This document shows positions 47,396 through 59,093 of a DNA stretch of 64,000 bases, one piece after another. Each line of letters starts with the position of its first letter. Positions within the stretch are counted from its first letter, which is position 1. The notes under the pieces were generated by a model. That model worked only from the letters and a program-made list of their open reading frames with translations, made no database searches and was not told the origin of the DNA. The DNA lies in NCBI GenBank assembly GCA_027943335.1, contig BSBK01002050.1, forward strand, positions 310,001 to 374,000, read 5' to 3'. Source of the DNA: Chamaecyparis obtusa (lineage: Eukaryota; Streptophyta; Pinopsida; Cupressales; Cupressaceae). Position numbers and translations under genes: made by a program.

Positions 47396-50300
47396 GTCCA
47401 CCCTCCCTGAAATTGCTTGTCCTCAAGCAATCTCTAGTGCAATGTAACTCCACCACACTAGAGGTCCAAAAGATGAACTGCGTCATGTCCCACACATCTC
47501 GAACGAACTCCTCTAGCACCAACATAAACACAACTGCGCACAAACAATCATCATACCAACTATCCAACCTATGCGCACAAGAATAGCGCATCAAAATCAA
47601 AACATGTTCAAGAAGGCCAAGGATGAACCAGTATACTCTCCGCACACTGAACATGCTACAATGTTCAACTGTATACCCTATCTGAAATCCAGATCCACCC
47701 AAAGAATCCCAAACTCTACACTCAATGCTAAGCTGAATTTCAGGATCCCAATTCACTTTGTAGAGTACTCCATACAAGCCATGTGTCATCAACATAATAC
47801 CATTGTATGCTGCAACTAAGTCAACACCAACCAAAGGAAGAAGCAATCCACTAGTTGGAACAATCCTTGGATCCCATAGCCAATATGGAAGTCTGCCAAA
47901 ATGGACATTCTTAGACTTTCGTTTCTCAACTCGAATGCCATCTTCATCATACTAGAATTGGTGAAGCCAACCAAGAGGACCCACCCAAACTATAGTGCTA
48001 ACCCTGTCGCCACCTGCGTCCCAATGCAACTGAGACTCACATCCATCCGTACTGTGAAGATAAGAGCTCCTGAAGGTATCTATATCACAACCTAGATATC
48101 CATCCTCTACAACACCATCATGGATATGCTGAATCTGCAAGTAGCCTCCTGCTAACTTGCAACAACTAACCCTATCAATTGAATAGGTTATAAGCTCATC
48201 CCATAGAAGGTTGTATGGACCTAGCGCCAACCCACACCTACGCGAAACCAAGTCCTCTACTTGTGGGTCAAAAGAGAAATGATGAGCACTCCTCACTGTG
48301 TAGTTGCAATAAAATGCTCCAATTTTCGTTAGAGGCTCATCATCATCAAACCAAGAACCAAGAGATGGCTCCAATATCTGTCTCTAAACAACTGGTTGGG
48401 CGGGATCTCAAGTAACCCTCTCAGCAGGCCCAACCACAAAATCTCTATGCGGAAGCATTGTAGTTAAAGTCTCTACAATCTTTCCCACCAAAACCCAAAT
48501 ACCGTCAGAACCCTGGATGAGAGTATCCTCAGAAGCTCTAAACGGTCCCTCCTGCAATTCTGAACTCTCAAGCAAATACTCCATAAATGACTCTGTGCAG
48601 TAGAAATTATATGAAGAAGCATCAACCTGCTCCCCTACAACCCACAACTGATCCCTCTGAAACTGTGGCACTACCAACTGTCTATCACTATCAGTTGTAT
48701 GAGAAGAAGAAATAGATTTGCTTCCAGCAGAAGGAAACAAATCACCATGATAGCTCGTCCCCAAACCAGATGATACCCTATCCATATCCTGTGAGTCGAC
48801 GAGAGTAGTGTCAGAAACTAAAACACAACTCTCTACCAAATCTGCTCCTGCTACCTCAAGACTCTCAACAAACTGATCTGTATAATTTGTCATCGTGCTA
48901 ACAACTGGAGAACCCGATACCACAAAAATCTCTCTGTAATCCTCCACTGAAGCACTCACCTCCTCTGTATCTACTGCATTTGACTCAAGGATGGATGTAA
49001 CTGTGTCTCTGACACATCCATCACTGCTAACTGTGGAACCTGACTCACCACTAACCACCACTATACGCAACTGAACTGGATCTATGGTTGGCAAAGATTG
49101 AATCCGCTCCAACTCCACAGTCACCTCTCCCAACTGCAATTGCGACTCCTGAAGAGCCCACTGAGTGCCCTCTAAAGCCTCAGAAATCGTTGTGAGCTCC
49201 TGAGTAAGCTCACTCACCTCCTCCTCTCTGTCCATAAGTGCCTCGTATGTCGTACTTCCCCACTCAACTAGGTGATCTCGGTCAGCTACCAACTGTAAAT
49301 AATCCTATCTCAAAATCCTTATAGCCTCACGCAAGGAATGAATCTCTGTCAAGGAAAGGTAACCACGACTATGCTCATCCATCATAGGAGTACCCCAACC
49401 ACATATGGCTAACATCTGACGGGAAACATCATAGTGCTCAATGGCTATAGAAATCTGACTATCACTCACCTTCAATTGCCCGATCAAATGATGTTTCTGA
49501 ACTCCTTGACTCCCATGTAAGCTCGCTGACCCACAATCCACACCGTGATAGGAACTTGTACCCGTAATGCTCATCTCATGATCAACAACATCATGTGTGC
49601 TATCATCTCTGCACACATTAACAACCGAGGTACTGCTGCTAAGCACCTCAACAAATGGCTCGTCTGGTGAAGTGGAAGTTGTCGCTACAACAATCTCCTC
49701 ACACAATCCCACTTCCCATGCAACTGTAAGTCCCTGTAAACCATGATCCTAGGACCTCTCATCAAACAATGAGTCCTTTGAACTATTTTCTAAAGTCTGA
49801 TATGAAAAATCAGCCTCACTGAAGCACAAGTCATCCTCGTAAATAACATCATTAGTACACAAATCTCGAGTACCAACATCATCTACATGTGAAATCTCTA
49901 TTGTTTCAGGCTGACGCAAACACAACTCACTACTGTCATGAAAATCAGAATTGTTATAGCTCGTATTTTCCAAGCAATCTTCATATTGAACACTCCCAAC
50001 TTGCGTGTCAACACACAAGGGGACACCCACAACATCCTCCACATTTTCCCTGACATCAACACCATCATTATGCTCAAGAAAGGGACTGCTGTCATAATAA
50101 TCAGAACTTGTATGACTAACATTTCCATTACTACCAACTGATGTAAGGCTGCCATCAATGTTGGCTATAATGTCATCAACATTTTCTCGGTCACTAGCTC
50201 CTGTCTAATGTAAATGTTGGGACTCAATGCATCTGTCCTCAAGAAAGTCTGTTATAACCACATGCTCCTGAGAAGAGCCTCCAACATCACACGTATAAGG

Positions 50301-50441
50301 ACTAGTAGCTGCCCCACTGAGAAAAGGCTCCACTACTTGAAGGTTGTTGGTTGCTAAAGCTACACCTGTACAATCCTCCTGATTCTCGTCTTCTCTGTGA
50401 AGAAGACTTTTTAAAAATGGAAACCGCATATCTTGCTGCAT
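47391..50441 (-). pseudogene. Element C long ORF of unknown function (about 1,017 codons, six in-frame stops)
   Basis: Open segments at 50441-50205, 50042-49749, 49712-49305, 49292-48408, 48374-47952 and 47846-47391 all share one frame. They are separated only by single stops: TAG at 50205, 49749, 49305, 48384 and 47952, and TGA at 48408. No indel is needed over 3 kb. The first two thirds is acidic and Ser/Thr/Val/Asp-rich. A helix-prone, coiled-coil-like segment lies near 49240-49080 (REEEVSELTQELTTISEALE). The last third is Trp/Cys-rich with hydrophobic runs (VDLVAAYNGIMLMTHGLYGV, VYWFILGLLEHVLILM). The final stop (TAA) lies inside the 3' LTR. I do not recognise the protein. It is neither gag nor pol nor a clear env; an env-like or accessory role is possible but unsupported. 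Confidence 0.7.
47396..47409 (-). other. Polypurine tract of element C
   Basis: The minus strand reads CAGGGAGGGTGGAC immediately before the 3' LTR start TGTAATG, the position expected for plus-strand DNA priming. Confidence 0.75.
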
Positions 50442-50631
50442 TGTCTACGGTTGACTGATTTGAAAGAAAAGCATTCATCCTTTCTTGAGTTTGTCTAAGC
50501 TTTTCCATTATTTTCATCATGGCATTTGTTTACTTCCTGAGATTAGCTATGCTATTCAACCGGTTTCCTGGTTTACTAGTTTTCCTGTATTTATCCATAA
50601 CTGAAATAAAGCTAGAGTGCTGGTCACTCAT
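50302..50631 (-). pseudogene. Element C short leading ORF
   Basis: It starts with ATG at 50631, 55 bp inside the 5' LTR, giving MSDQHSSFISVMDKYRKTSK and, after a TAA at 50530-50532, MMKIMEKLRQTQERMNAFLS and SIFKKSSSQRRRESGG. It is a basic, helix-rich segment and overlaps the long ORF in a different frame near 50440. It could be the true N-terminus of the long protein joined by a frameshift, or a separate small RNA-binding protein. The family is unknown. Confidence 0.5.
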
Positions 50632-50685
50632 ATATCAAACGTGAGAACTCAAGATTTCCAACCCCCCAAGATGACAGGAAACCAC

Positions 50686-52054
50686 TGTAAGAACCCTTCA
50701 AAGCTCTAACTGCTGAACTGATTATGCTTGTTTTGGTTTTTTATTGTTTTCTATTTTTTTGTGTTTTTGAGATGATTTGACATAAAAAGCAATACATATG
50801 TTAAAATAAAACTTCTAAAAATTAACACTAACAATACTTTGGGCATAGAAGACAATCTTTATTACTTTTCCTTCAATACATAGCACTAGAATGTTTTACA
50901 TTAAAAAGCATACCCATTTCCATTGTAGAAATTACTTTGAAACCCTTGCTGGCCGAAAAAGAAAGCATACAGCAGCTCATATCTCCTTCTATCAACAACC
51001 AATCTCCAAACTAATGATATCAATCACTGTAGTTCAGCTAGGCATCCCTTTTAGGAATTCTTACTAAATTTTTTGGTGCCTCCTTCAACAAAATTGAACC
51101 AAGTATGGAAGAGAGGGTAGGGCAAATGAATAACCATCAAAAAACAATGATTTCAAACCACTATAAACAGCCAATAGCTTCTCAATCTGATGCGCTCAAT
51201 CTTCCATAAAATATGTCTTCAATCTATCAATAAATTCTGAAATTTATTTCTCCAATCAGTACAATGCTGACCTCTGTATGAAGCCAACCCAATAAGCAAT
51301 ATCGGGTGAATATTTCACACCCTCTAATTGCTGCTACAAAGAAGAAGCAACGCTCTCCAATGCCGATAAGCTTAGAACTCTGTTGAAACCCTTGGTTTCT
51401 CACAAACTCCAATGCTCCAGAGAAAGGATATCAAATCAAGCAATCAACATAATGAATTCTCTTTCTCTTGCAACTATTAAATACCTTCAAGAAGTCCAAT
51501 TTCCCCAAAAAGCATTTTAAATAACATTTTAAATGTTATTTCATTTCAACTTAGGAAATCTTTTAATAATTCATTAAGTTTGACATTTATAATTAATTAC
51601 TCAACTGGTCCCCTTCCAAAGATGAATAGACCCTCAACTTAAGTGAAATTATAAAGTTATGTTATAACTTTATAATAAACTATTTTTACAATTTAATATC
51701 ATTTTGGCCACAAAATTATTAATAACTCTCAAACCGCTTATTTTTTCACTTTGTCGTCTGAACTATGAGTTCATCCTGTAATTCCTCATGTGACCAAATA
51801 CCATTTCTAAAAATAGAGAGGGTCGATCTCTATCACTCCAAAAATTGCTATATATAGCAATAAACTCACTATAAATAGAAATCACGGCATACAAAGTCCT
51901 AGAGACCTCGAACGAAAGTCAAATCTGCAAAACTCTGATCACTGAAGAAGTTGCATCTCTCAAGAGACCCTCTATCCAACCTCATTAGCCTATGAGGGTA
52001 AATTAATAGGCTAATCCATTGAACTCTGATGCTCACAAAAATGGGGACATTACA
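50686..52054 (-). repeat. 5' LTR of element C
   Basis: It has the same termini as its partner. The high similarity of the pair points to fairly recent insertion compared with the other LTR elements here. Confidence 0.95.
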
Positions 52055-52652
52055 TAATATATCAAGAGCAGAAAATAAGGTGAAGCAATAGACAATGATC
52101 TTTAAATGCATTAATGCAGCACTTGAATTTATCAAGGAAGCAAACTCTATTTGAAAGAATATATGATAGCATTTGAAGATAAATAAAAGTATTTTAGAAG
52201 GTAATCAGCATAAAGGAATTGTTAACCGAAGGTGATATCTCTTTAAAGAGTTACCTCTATTCAAACAGGTGTCTCTCTTCATGGAGGCATAAGGATATAA
52301 AAACAAATAAGATTTTGTTGTTCAAGAGGCTGATACCTCCACAATCTCTTACTGAGTTGGTACTTAGTTGTGGGGATTGGTGTCTCTAGTGGATCAGCGC
52401 CTACAAAATATGGGTGGGTTGGTGTTTTTGGCAGGTTGATGCCAACAAAATTCATAAAAGAAGTATTTCCCATGGTTTTCTCCTAGATGGGTTTCAATGT
52501 AAATCTTGTGTTCTTCTATTCTAATTTGTTGATGTTGTGCAATTTGATATTATTGTGGTTCTTAATTTAAAAAAGAAAAAGATTTGATCTCAAGATGATG
52601 TTTCTTTTGATATTGGATTGTTTTATTGGAAAATAGAGGACTCTTGAGTCAG

Positions 52653-52981
52653 TGTACAATGTCTATTGTTATGTTCTGATAATATTGGTTAGCTGACTAT
52701 GTATTAATTTGCTTTGCCATTCTTGGAATAGTTATAAGAATTGATTGGTTCACAGTTGTGCTCCTCTTGGCAACAATCGGGTCCTTTAGATATGTTTTGT
52801 ATCATCAAGGTAAATGGTATGATGTAGTTGGATCAACTTCAATCCTTGACTGATCATCTTTTGTCTTCTTTTATAGCAATTTCATGAGCGAATAAAGATA
52901 TATTTTACTCCCATGTCTAGTATGCATTGTCATCTTTATTATTGATTCATGTATTTACTTTATAAGATAAAGCAGTAAACA
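52653..52981 (+). repeat. Left LTR of element D
   Basis: It is 329 bp, TGTACAATGTC to AGTAAACA, followed by a primer-site-like TTTGGTGTCATCGCC. Confidence 0.75.
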
Positions 52982-53421
52982 TTTGGTGTCATCGCCTTAT
53001 GTAGAACAAAGAGAACAAAGACGAAGACTATGAGCAACATTTGAGGAAATTCTAATCAGACGATCCCCAAGTTGGAGAACTTCCCGAGAAGAAGACTATA
53101 AGCAACATTCGAGGAAAATCTATCAAGTCCAATGACAAAAGCATACTCGACTGGAGGATTGCTAGCGCAAATGTTATCATTGATGTCAAGGAGTTCATTG
53201 TCTAAGATTGATGTCATTAGTTGTCCAAGAAGAATGTCTTTGATGAGGAAACCATTGGTTCAAGAAGAATGTCTTTGATGAGGAAATCATTAGTTCAAGA
53301 AGAAAATTGCTGATTGTGGTTATGGCCAAAGGCCACAAATCGATCCACTCCTTGAAATCATAAGTTGACGGATTTACCTTCCAATGGCATTACTTCAACT
53401 TCATTCTATTATTTGTTCATA

Positions 53422-56400
53422 CTAGCTGACCCATACTTTGGCACCTGTGTGTCGTGCTATGACAATCGTTTTGAGGATTGTACTTGCGCACTTGGAAATG
53501 GCTTTGTTGCACTCTTCAAGTCTGGCCTGAAGACGATCCAATGAAATCTTGAAGCTTGTAAATTTGTATATGGAACTGAGATTGAAGTCACCCGCCTCAA
53601 GTTCTAGGCGAATTAATTTCATGAGCTCTGTTATTACATCATCTTCTGGAAACAACTCATTATTCTCAATTACTATTCTGCATGTCATCTCCCCGAAACC
53701 TTTGCTAATCATACATTCCTCTTTACAGGTACCAATGGCTTTCTACACATCTGTAATCAGCCCTTTGATCACCTGACCCTTGTTGATCATCAACACCTAA
53801 TACCGTGAAACATTTCCCATGAGGAAATGACACCATATGTACATAACATGCGTCCAAATCAATATCTAACATGTTCCAAACACTCAAATCCTTATCTAAA
53901 ACTTTTAAGTCTTGATTGAATGATGTGAGGACTTCATCCAATTTAGCCGCAGTATCTTTAGCATGTTTCAACACCCAGAAAGCATCTCTGACTACCTGTG
54001 TCCCCTGAGACTCCATCTGATTGTCCTAGTCATCCACTACCTTGGCCTTTTCCCAATCCTTTCAGCATGTCTAATTGATCCCTCTGGAAGAGAAGAAGCA
54101 ATAGGATCAACCTGTTGCGAAGAATTGGTCATCTTTGAGATAACCTCAAGCAAGCAGGCATTCTCCTCCTTCAGCTGGTTTTTCTTGGTCCACAATTGAT
54201 CATTACTCTAAGAGAGTAATTCCACTACATCTTGTGCATCTTTTTGATATCCAACAAGCATCTGTTTACCCAGTTCCACTCTCGTGAACCTATAGTCAGA
54301 AGTTTGTAGTTCATCCTACGGTTTGTCTACCAAAGGTTCTGCAATCTCAACATACTTTATTTTTATTTGACCAACCATGACTTAAGGAACTATCTTTTCT
54401 TTTTTGCCTATTTGAGATTTAGTCTTCTTGAGATGCTTGAAGTTGAAGTACTCTGGACGGGCTTTGTGCTTCTTCCTCTTTTGGGTGATTGAACTAAGCC
54501 AAGGAGGTAGGTTGAAGGAATCATTTTGAGTAGAAGTGAAGATGGTAGCCACTGCGAACATCGATTCTAATTGTACGGTTGTTGTCACAATGGGTGGTGC
54601 CTCAGTCTGAATGGCTACAAGCATCTGATTTCTTTGAGAAGCTTCATCCATGAACTAATCAAAGCCTGCAACTGAGGTATCAAGAAGAGTCACGGAGACA
54701 TCTGATAAATTGGGGAATGTGGAATATGCTTCAAAGACATTCTCCAAACTACCATATTGCTCCTCAAGGATAGATGCAGGAACAACTGAGGAAATAGCCA
54801 TCACAGATGCATTCACTGGAGGAACACTGGGGGAGCATAGATTGTGGAGAATGAATCTCCATCAGCATCGAGAGGAGACATAGGAGCCTCATCAAGTACT
54901 GGTGCTGATTCAGGAATCACCTCTATGTCTTTAGCACGAGATACTTCTGGAATAGGATCTTCCTGTAACTCATCCTCACTGGCTTCAAATTGTATTCTTT
55001 TTGGTACCACCACTTCCTTATCTGCTAACACAACCTCCTCTGATGATTTCACCATGGCCTTGCCCCCTTTGATCTTGAGCTTCGGTATCCCGACAATCAC
55101 TAATGATGAAGAATCATCCTTAACCTTACCTATGATCTCTGATCTGAGCCCAACTGGACCAACAATGTCAAAATATTTTCCAAGTATGATTTTCATGGTT
55201 TTTATGCCCCTTCTCTTTAGCCATGCATCGGTATTGGCTAAACAGGACTAAAAACTATAAAAAATTGACATGCTTTCCTTAGACGACCATTGAACCAGTG
55301 TGATAGGAAGCTTCATAATCTGTCGCTTATGATATTCAGGGTCAAGGATATCATCATCATTCTCCATACCTTCTGGAATCTAAGTCAAATTAAAATCAAC
55401 AATCTACCTCAAAGTCAACCTGCAATAATCCATCTTCCTTATATCATCCTCAGTGCACTGGTTGATCTCGATATCCTCGAGGCAATGAACATGTATGAAA
55501 CTTCTCTTAATCTTATTGTTCATCCCTCAGTAATCAAAGTTTGTCCTGGATTTGAACTTCTTCAGAGTGATCTCCTACAATTCAGTCTCCATGCACTTTT
55601 CTTTTGGAACAGTGATTAAAGCATACGTTCCAATTTGGAGCGAATTCTATGAAGAGATGCTAACCCTAGGTCTGTGTTGAGTTGAGTGATATGCCTAGAC
55701 AGCCATGAGCTGTCTTGCAAGCTCCATCAGAATGATCTTGTCGATGGGATACCATGGGAGTGTGTAGGGCTCATCCTGGTAGAAATCAACCCTCATGTAT
55801 GTGAAGTTTGGGAATTGCAGAAATAGGCATTCGTACTGGTTTACCTTCTTCCAAGCTACATCAAACACTTGCCTCTTTGGAAGTGTTTTGTCTAAAAGAC
55901 ACATGTAGTATCCATAGAAGGCATCGTGCACTCTACTGTAATGCACCCTGCTAGGCCTCAAAGTCAGCTGCTCATAGTATTCCCAAACTGGAACCAACGA
56001 TCTATCACCCTTGGTTAAAAGCCCTAAAAAGGATCCAAAAGAAGCCATAATGTACACCAAGAAGGAGTTCATGTAGAAAGTAAGAGTGTTAGAAAAATGG
56101 GCCAGCTGCTCGCACAAACCATCATTGATGATCTTACCCCAAAAGACCTTTTGTTTAGACCTTACAATTAGAGAAATGAATTTATACATCTAGTTTTAAA
56201 ACATATTTGACTCTCTCAGGCCCATGATCCTACTGAGAAGAGTGATCAAATCATTGATCTCTTCATGGAAAACTGTTCTAAACAACTTCAGCCATCTGGA
56301 AAAACAGGTTCTCTTATTAACAAGCCAACTCTCATTCATAAACCTGATATAGTCTTGTGCCTTGTCATTCCACCTCTTCCAAGCCTTTTCCTTTGAAATA

Positions 56401-56830
56401 TCTATACATAGTGGAGTAGGCGGAACTTTGAAGATTTTTTCAATTATCTCTGGATCCAGCCTGATAATAATGTTTCCATTATCATCCCTGATGTTTTTGG
56501 AAATGCGATCTAAGTGTTTTGTACAGGCTAACATAAATTCAGGTTCTAGGGCAGCCACTTGGAATGTGGAGACAAAGTGAATGTTACTCTGAATGAGAAC
56601 AACCATCTCGGGCTTTGTAGATATTTCAACCCTTTTGAGGAAATCGAACATATCAACATGTCCTATCTCCATATCCTTGATTTCTTACACAAAAGAAGTC
56701 ACCTGTGAAGGTGGAATGGAATTCTGGTACTTATCATATTTGTACTTCATCTTGTCTTTGGGAAAGATTGTCTCTTTGGACATAGAAGGTAAACCTCTAG
56801 ATGATGAAGCTGGAATATGAAAGTTCCATA
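53422..56830 (-). pseudogene. Long unknown coding frame antisense to element D (about 1,100 codons)
   Basis: One frame runs from about 56830 to about 54850 with only point stops: two at 56190-56198, one at 55695, and several between 55700 and 55250. The remainder follows through three frame changes (near 54840, 54050 and 53790) to the stop at 53422. Recognisable stretches are DFLKRVEISTKPEMVVLIQS and FMNESWLVNKRTCFSRWLKL (56672-56196), then FLQFPNFTYMRVDFYQDEPY (56189-55695), an acidic linker (SEDELQEDPIPEVSRAKDIE, 55196-54813), a basic patch (KRKKHKARPEYFNFKHLKKT) and a helical C-terminus (DRLQARLEECNKAISKCAS). I know no family for it. The N-terminal third looks like a folded domain; the rest is linker-like and coiled-coil-like. 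It may be a captured gene or an element-specific accessory gene. Confidence 0.6.
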
Positions 56831-59093
56831 GACTGAGACATCTTCATGAGACACCAATGACTCCATAAGACATTGTTAAAGCCTTAAATTTTGCAGCTCT
56901 GGAAGAGTATGCGTACATGATATGAATGGAAGGTCTTCAAGCAATAGGAAATGGAGAAAAATGGATGAAATCAACTTTTAAAATGGGGAAAATGATGAAT
57001 TTCAAGCTTTTTATGGGCTTTGTTGGTGGATGAAACACAAGCATTTGGTGTCAAAATGATGCGCAAACACATATAAATACAAGAGAGGGTCTTTCTTACT
57101 TGTAATCGGCATTTTGAAATCCAATTACAAGAGCACTTGGGAAGGTTTATTACTTGCAATCGGGTTTTCAAAGTCCGACTGCAAGTAAAAGAGTTTTCAT
57201 TTATGCTTGGAAAACACTTGCAATAGGGTTTTTAAAGCCTGATTTCAAGTAGGGAAATAACTTATCTTTTTCTTGACACAATGGACTCACAATCAGGGTT
57301 TTGGAATCTGATTGCAAGTGGGGAAAAACATGCATTCTTGAAGCCCTTGCTTTGGGGGAAAATCTTGCATTCCTTCATGCATCATGTTTGGGAAGAACTT
57401 GTACTGTTTTGAAAACAATACACTCAAACCTTCAAAAACCTTCAAACTCAAGAAACTATACAAAACTGAAAAAGATTTGCAAAAGAAAATACACAAACAT
57501 ATATACAAGAACAAAACAAAAATAACATACAAAACCCTAGGCATTTTTAAACAAAGGAAGAAGTCTCATAAAATACTCTTCAAAAATGAAGAACAAATGC
57601 AAATTAAGAAAGCCATACCTCTTTTGAGAAACCAAAAAAAACGTGATGAGAATGATGTCTTGAACTTGAGAAAAATCCCCCAAATCTTCGAATCAAATAT
57701 AAGGGAAGATCTTTCAAATTGCAGCTATATAGACGAATAAAATTGACCAAATCCTTTTTCCAATCAATGCATTTTTGAGTCCTTGAGAGTTTGGCAAATG
57801 GCAAGAACGCAAACTGAAATGCATGAATGTAGCACCTCCAAAGACTCTTTCAACCTCCAAAATCGGGGTTCACATCATGCAGTACAAGCTGACTTGCATC
57901 CTCTTCTAAAAATGACAATTATGGAGAGAAAATGCAGTTTGTCTTTTGAAATACAAGCTTAGAAATGCAAACTCTTGCCCTAGATCGGGCTTTGTAAATT
58001 GCATTGCAACTCAGAGAAGGGTTTTCCAATTTAAAACAGCGATTTATAAAGGAAGGCCATGTTTTGTCTTTAACGCTGCAAGCACAGCTGCACAAGTAAT
58101 GTTTGCATTTTAAATGATGGAGTTGGGATTTGAAAATGATATTACAAGCATGGTTAAACTATGAAAAATGTCTTAAGAATACCAATCTTAGAGAGTTTTA
58201 AACTACGAATTCATGAAAAATTGTGTAGGGTTGCCCAATTTTGTGAATACAAAATTGCGGATAATAGTAACTAGAGTGCAAGGGATGCTAAGAGTGGACG
58301 TGAAGAGAATTCATGCATGGCGGTGAGTGCAAGTGAAGCACTGGAACATCAAGAGCGAAAAATTCCAACCAAGTTCAAGGCACAGGGTGTGTACATACTG
58401 AGAAAGATGGTGACTCCCAAGGCGAGTCCAAATATCGACAGACAAAAACCCCTTAAGTTCATGGGTAATGGACTGGAGGACCCGATTAGGCAATTAAGAG
58501 AACAAAAATCAAATGGCATCCATGCATTTGCACAATATGACATCCAAGCACTTATATTGTATGGCATCTAGGCATTTACATAGTGCAATGTAAAAGCATT
58601 TGTCTCATACGGCCTACAAGCTTTAATAACATACAACATTTTCATTATGACATAGTACAACTGTTTCGTTGTGACATTTGACAAGATTTTATTGTGGCTT
58701 TAAATAGTTTGAAACCCTTGCATGCATACGACATTCTCATCCAAGGCGTACTCTCAAGGCATTTCTCGATGTACAACCTTATTGACAAAAAACAAATTCT
58801 CTCTCCACTTGATGACGTCTTTGGATTCTTCATGACATGTTGCATACATTAATTAAACACTCCAAAATTTCTATTTTCTGGCTATCCCTAGACCATTGCA
58901 AGGGGCATTGCCTCTTGACCTTGCTAGAGGAGCTGTCCCTAGATGCCATTTGATTTTTCAAGTACACTACAAGTTTGGGTTTGTGTAGTACACATAATTG
59001 TCTCCACTATTGTTATTAGTCTTCCCAAATATTACTTGAATCATCTATCACCTTGAAGAAAACCTTTTATTTTGGCGTGTATGATGATATTAG
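56831..59093. other. Internal non-coding part of element D
   Basis: Apart from the hairpin array I see no supported gene. Frames at 57293-57804 and 58311-58571 lack domains and are compositionally plain. Near 58500-58720 a loose repeat of phrases such as 'catttacatagtgcaatg' and 'tatgacat(c)caa' occurs. Confidence 0.45.
57098..57319. repeat. Array of four imperfect hairpins (about 35 bp each)
   Basis: Four units lie at 57098-57130, 57152-57186, 57216-57250 and 57285-57319. Each is an inverted repeat with arms like ACTTGCAATCGG and CCGATTGCAAGT around a loop such as GTTTTCAAAGT. Units are 54-69 bp apart, and the spacers are not conserved. The array sits 270-490 bp upstream of the long antisense ORF of element D. 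Confidence 0.85.

Larger units (their letters stand above)
46026..52054 (-). mobile_element. Element C: 6.0-kb LTR retrotransposon with no recognisable gag-pol
   Basis: Two nearly identical 1.37-kb LTRs lie at 46026-47395 and 50686-52054, with the pentamer TAATA directly outside both (46021-46025 and 52055-52059). In minus orientation a purine tract (CAGGGAGGGTGGAC, 47396 to about 47409) lies directly before the 3' LTR, which fixes the direction. The sequence after the 5' LTR (GTGGTTTCCTGTCATC on the minus strand) is not the usual iMet primer site. The internal 3.3 kb carries one short frame and one long unknown frame, both on the sense strand. No RT, integrase or protease motif is visible, so movement must have relied on another element's enzymes. 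Confidence 0.93.

Noticed and set aside
48408..49292. Reading the 294-residue frame of element C as a host coiled-coil gene
   Set aside because: It lies between two LTRs with a target duplication and continues in the same frame across stops on both sides, so it is part of the element.
55695..56672. Assigning the element D protein to an Athila-type env-like or known plant transposon family
   Set aside because: No motif I can name supports it. The placement is antisense and the similarity is only an impression.
57098..57319. CRISPR-like array at 57.1 kb
   Set aside because: Units are imperfect palindromes with changing arms and the setting is a plant retroelement. There are no cas genes.
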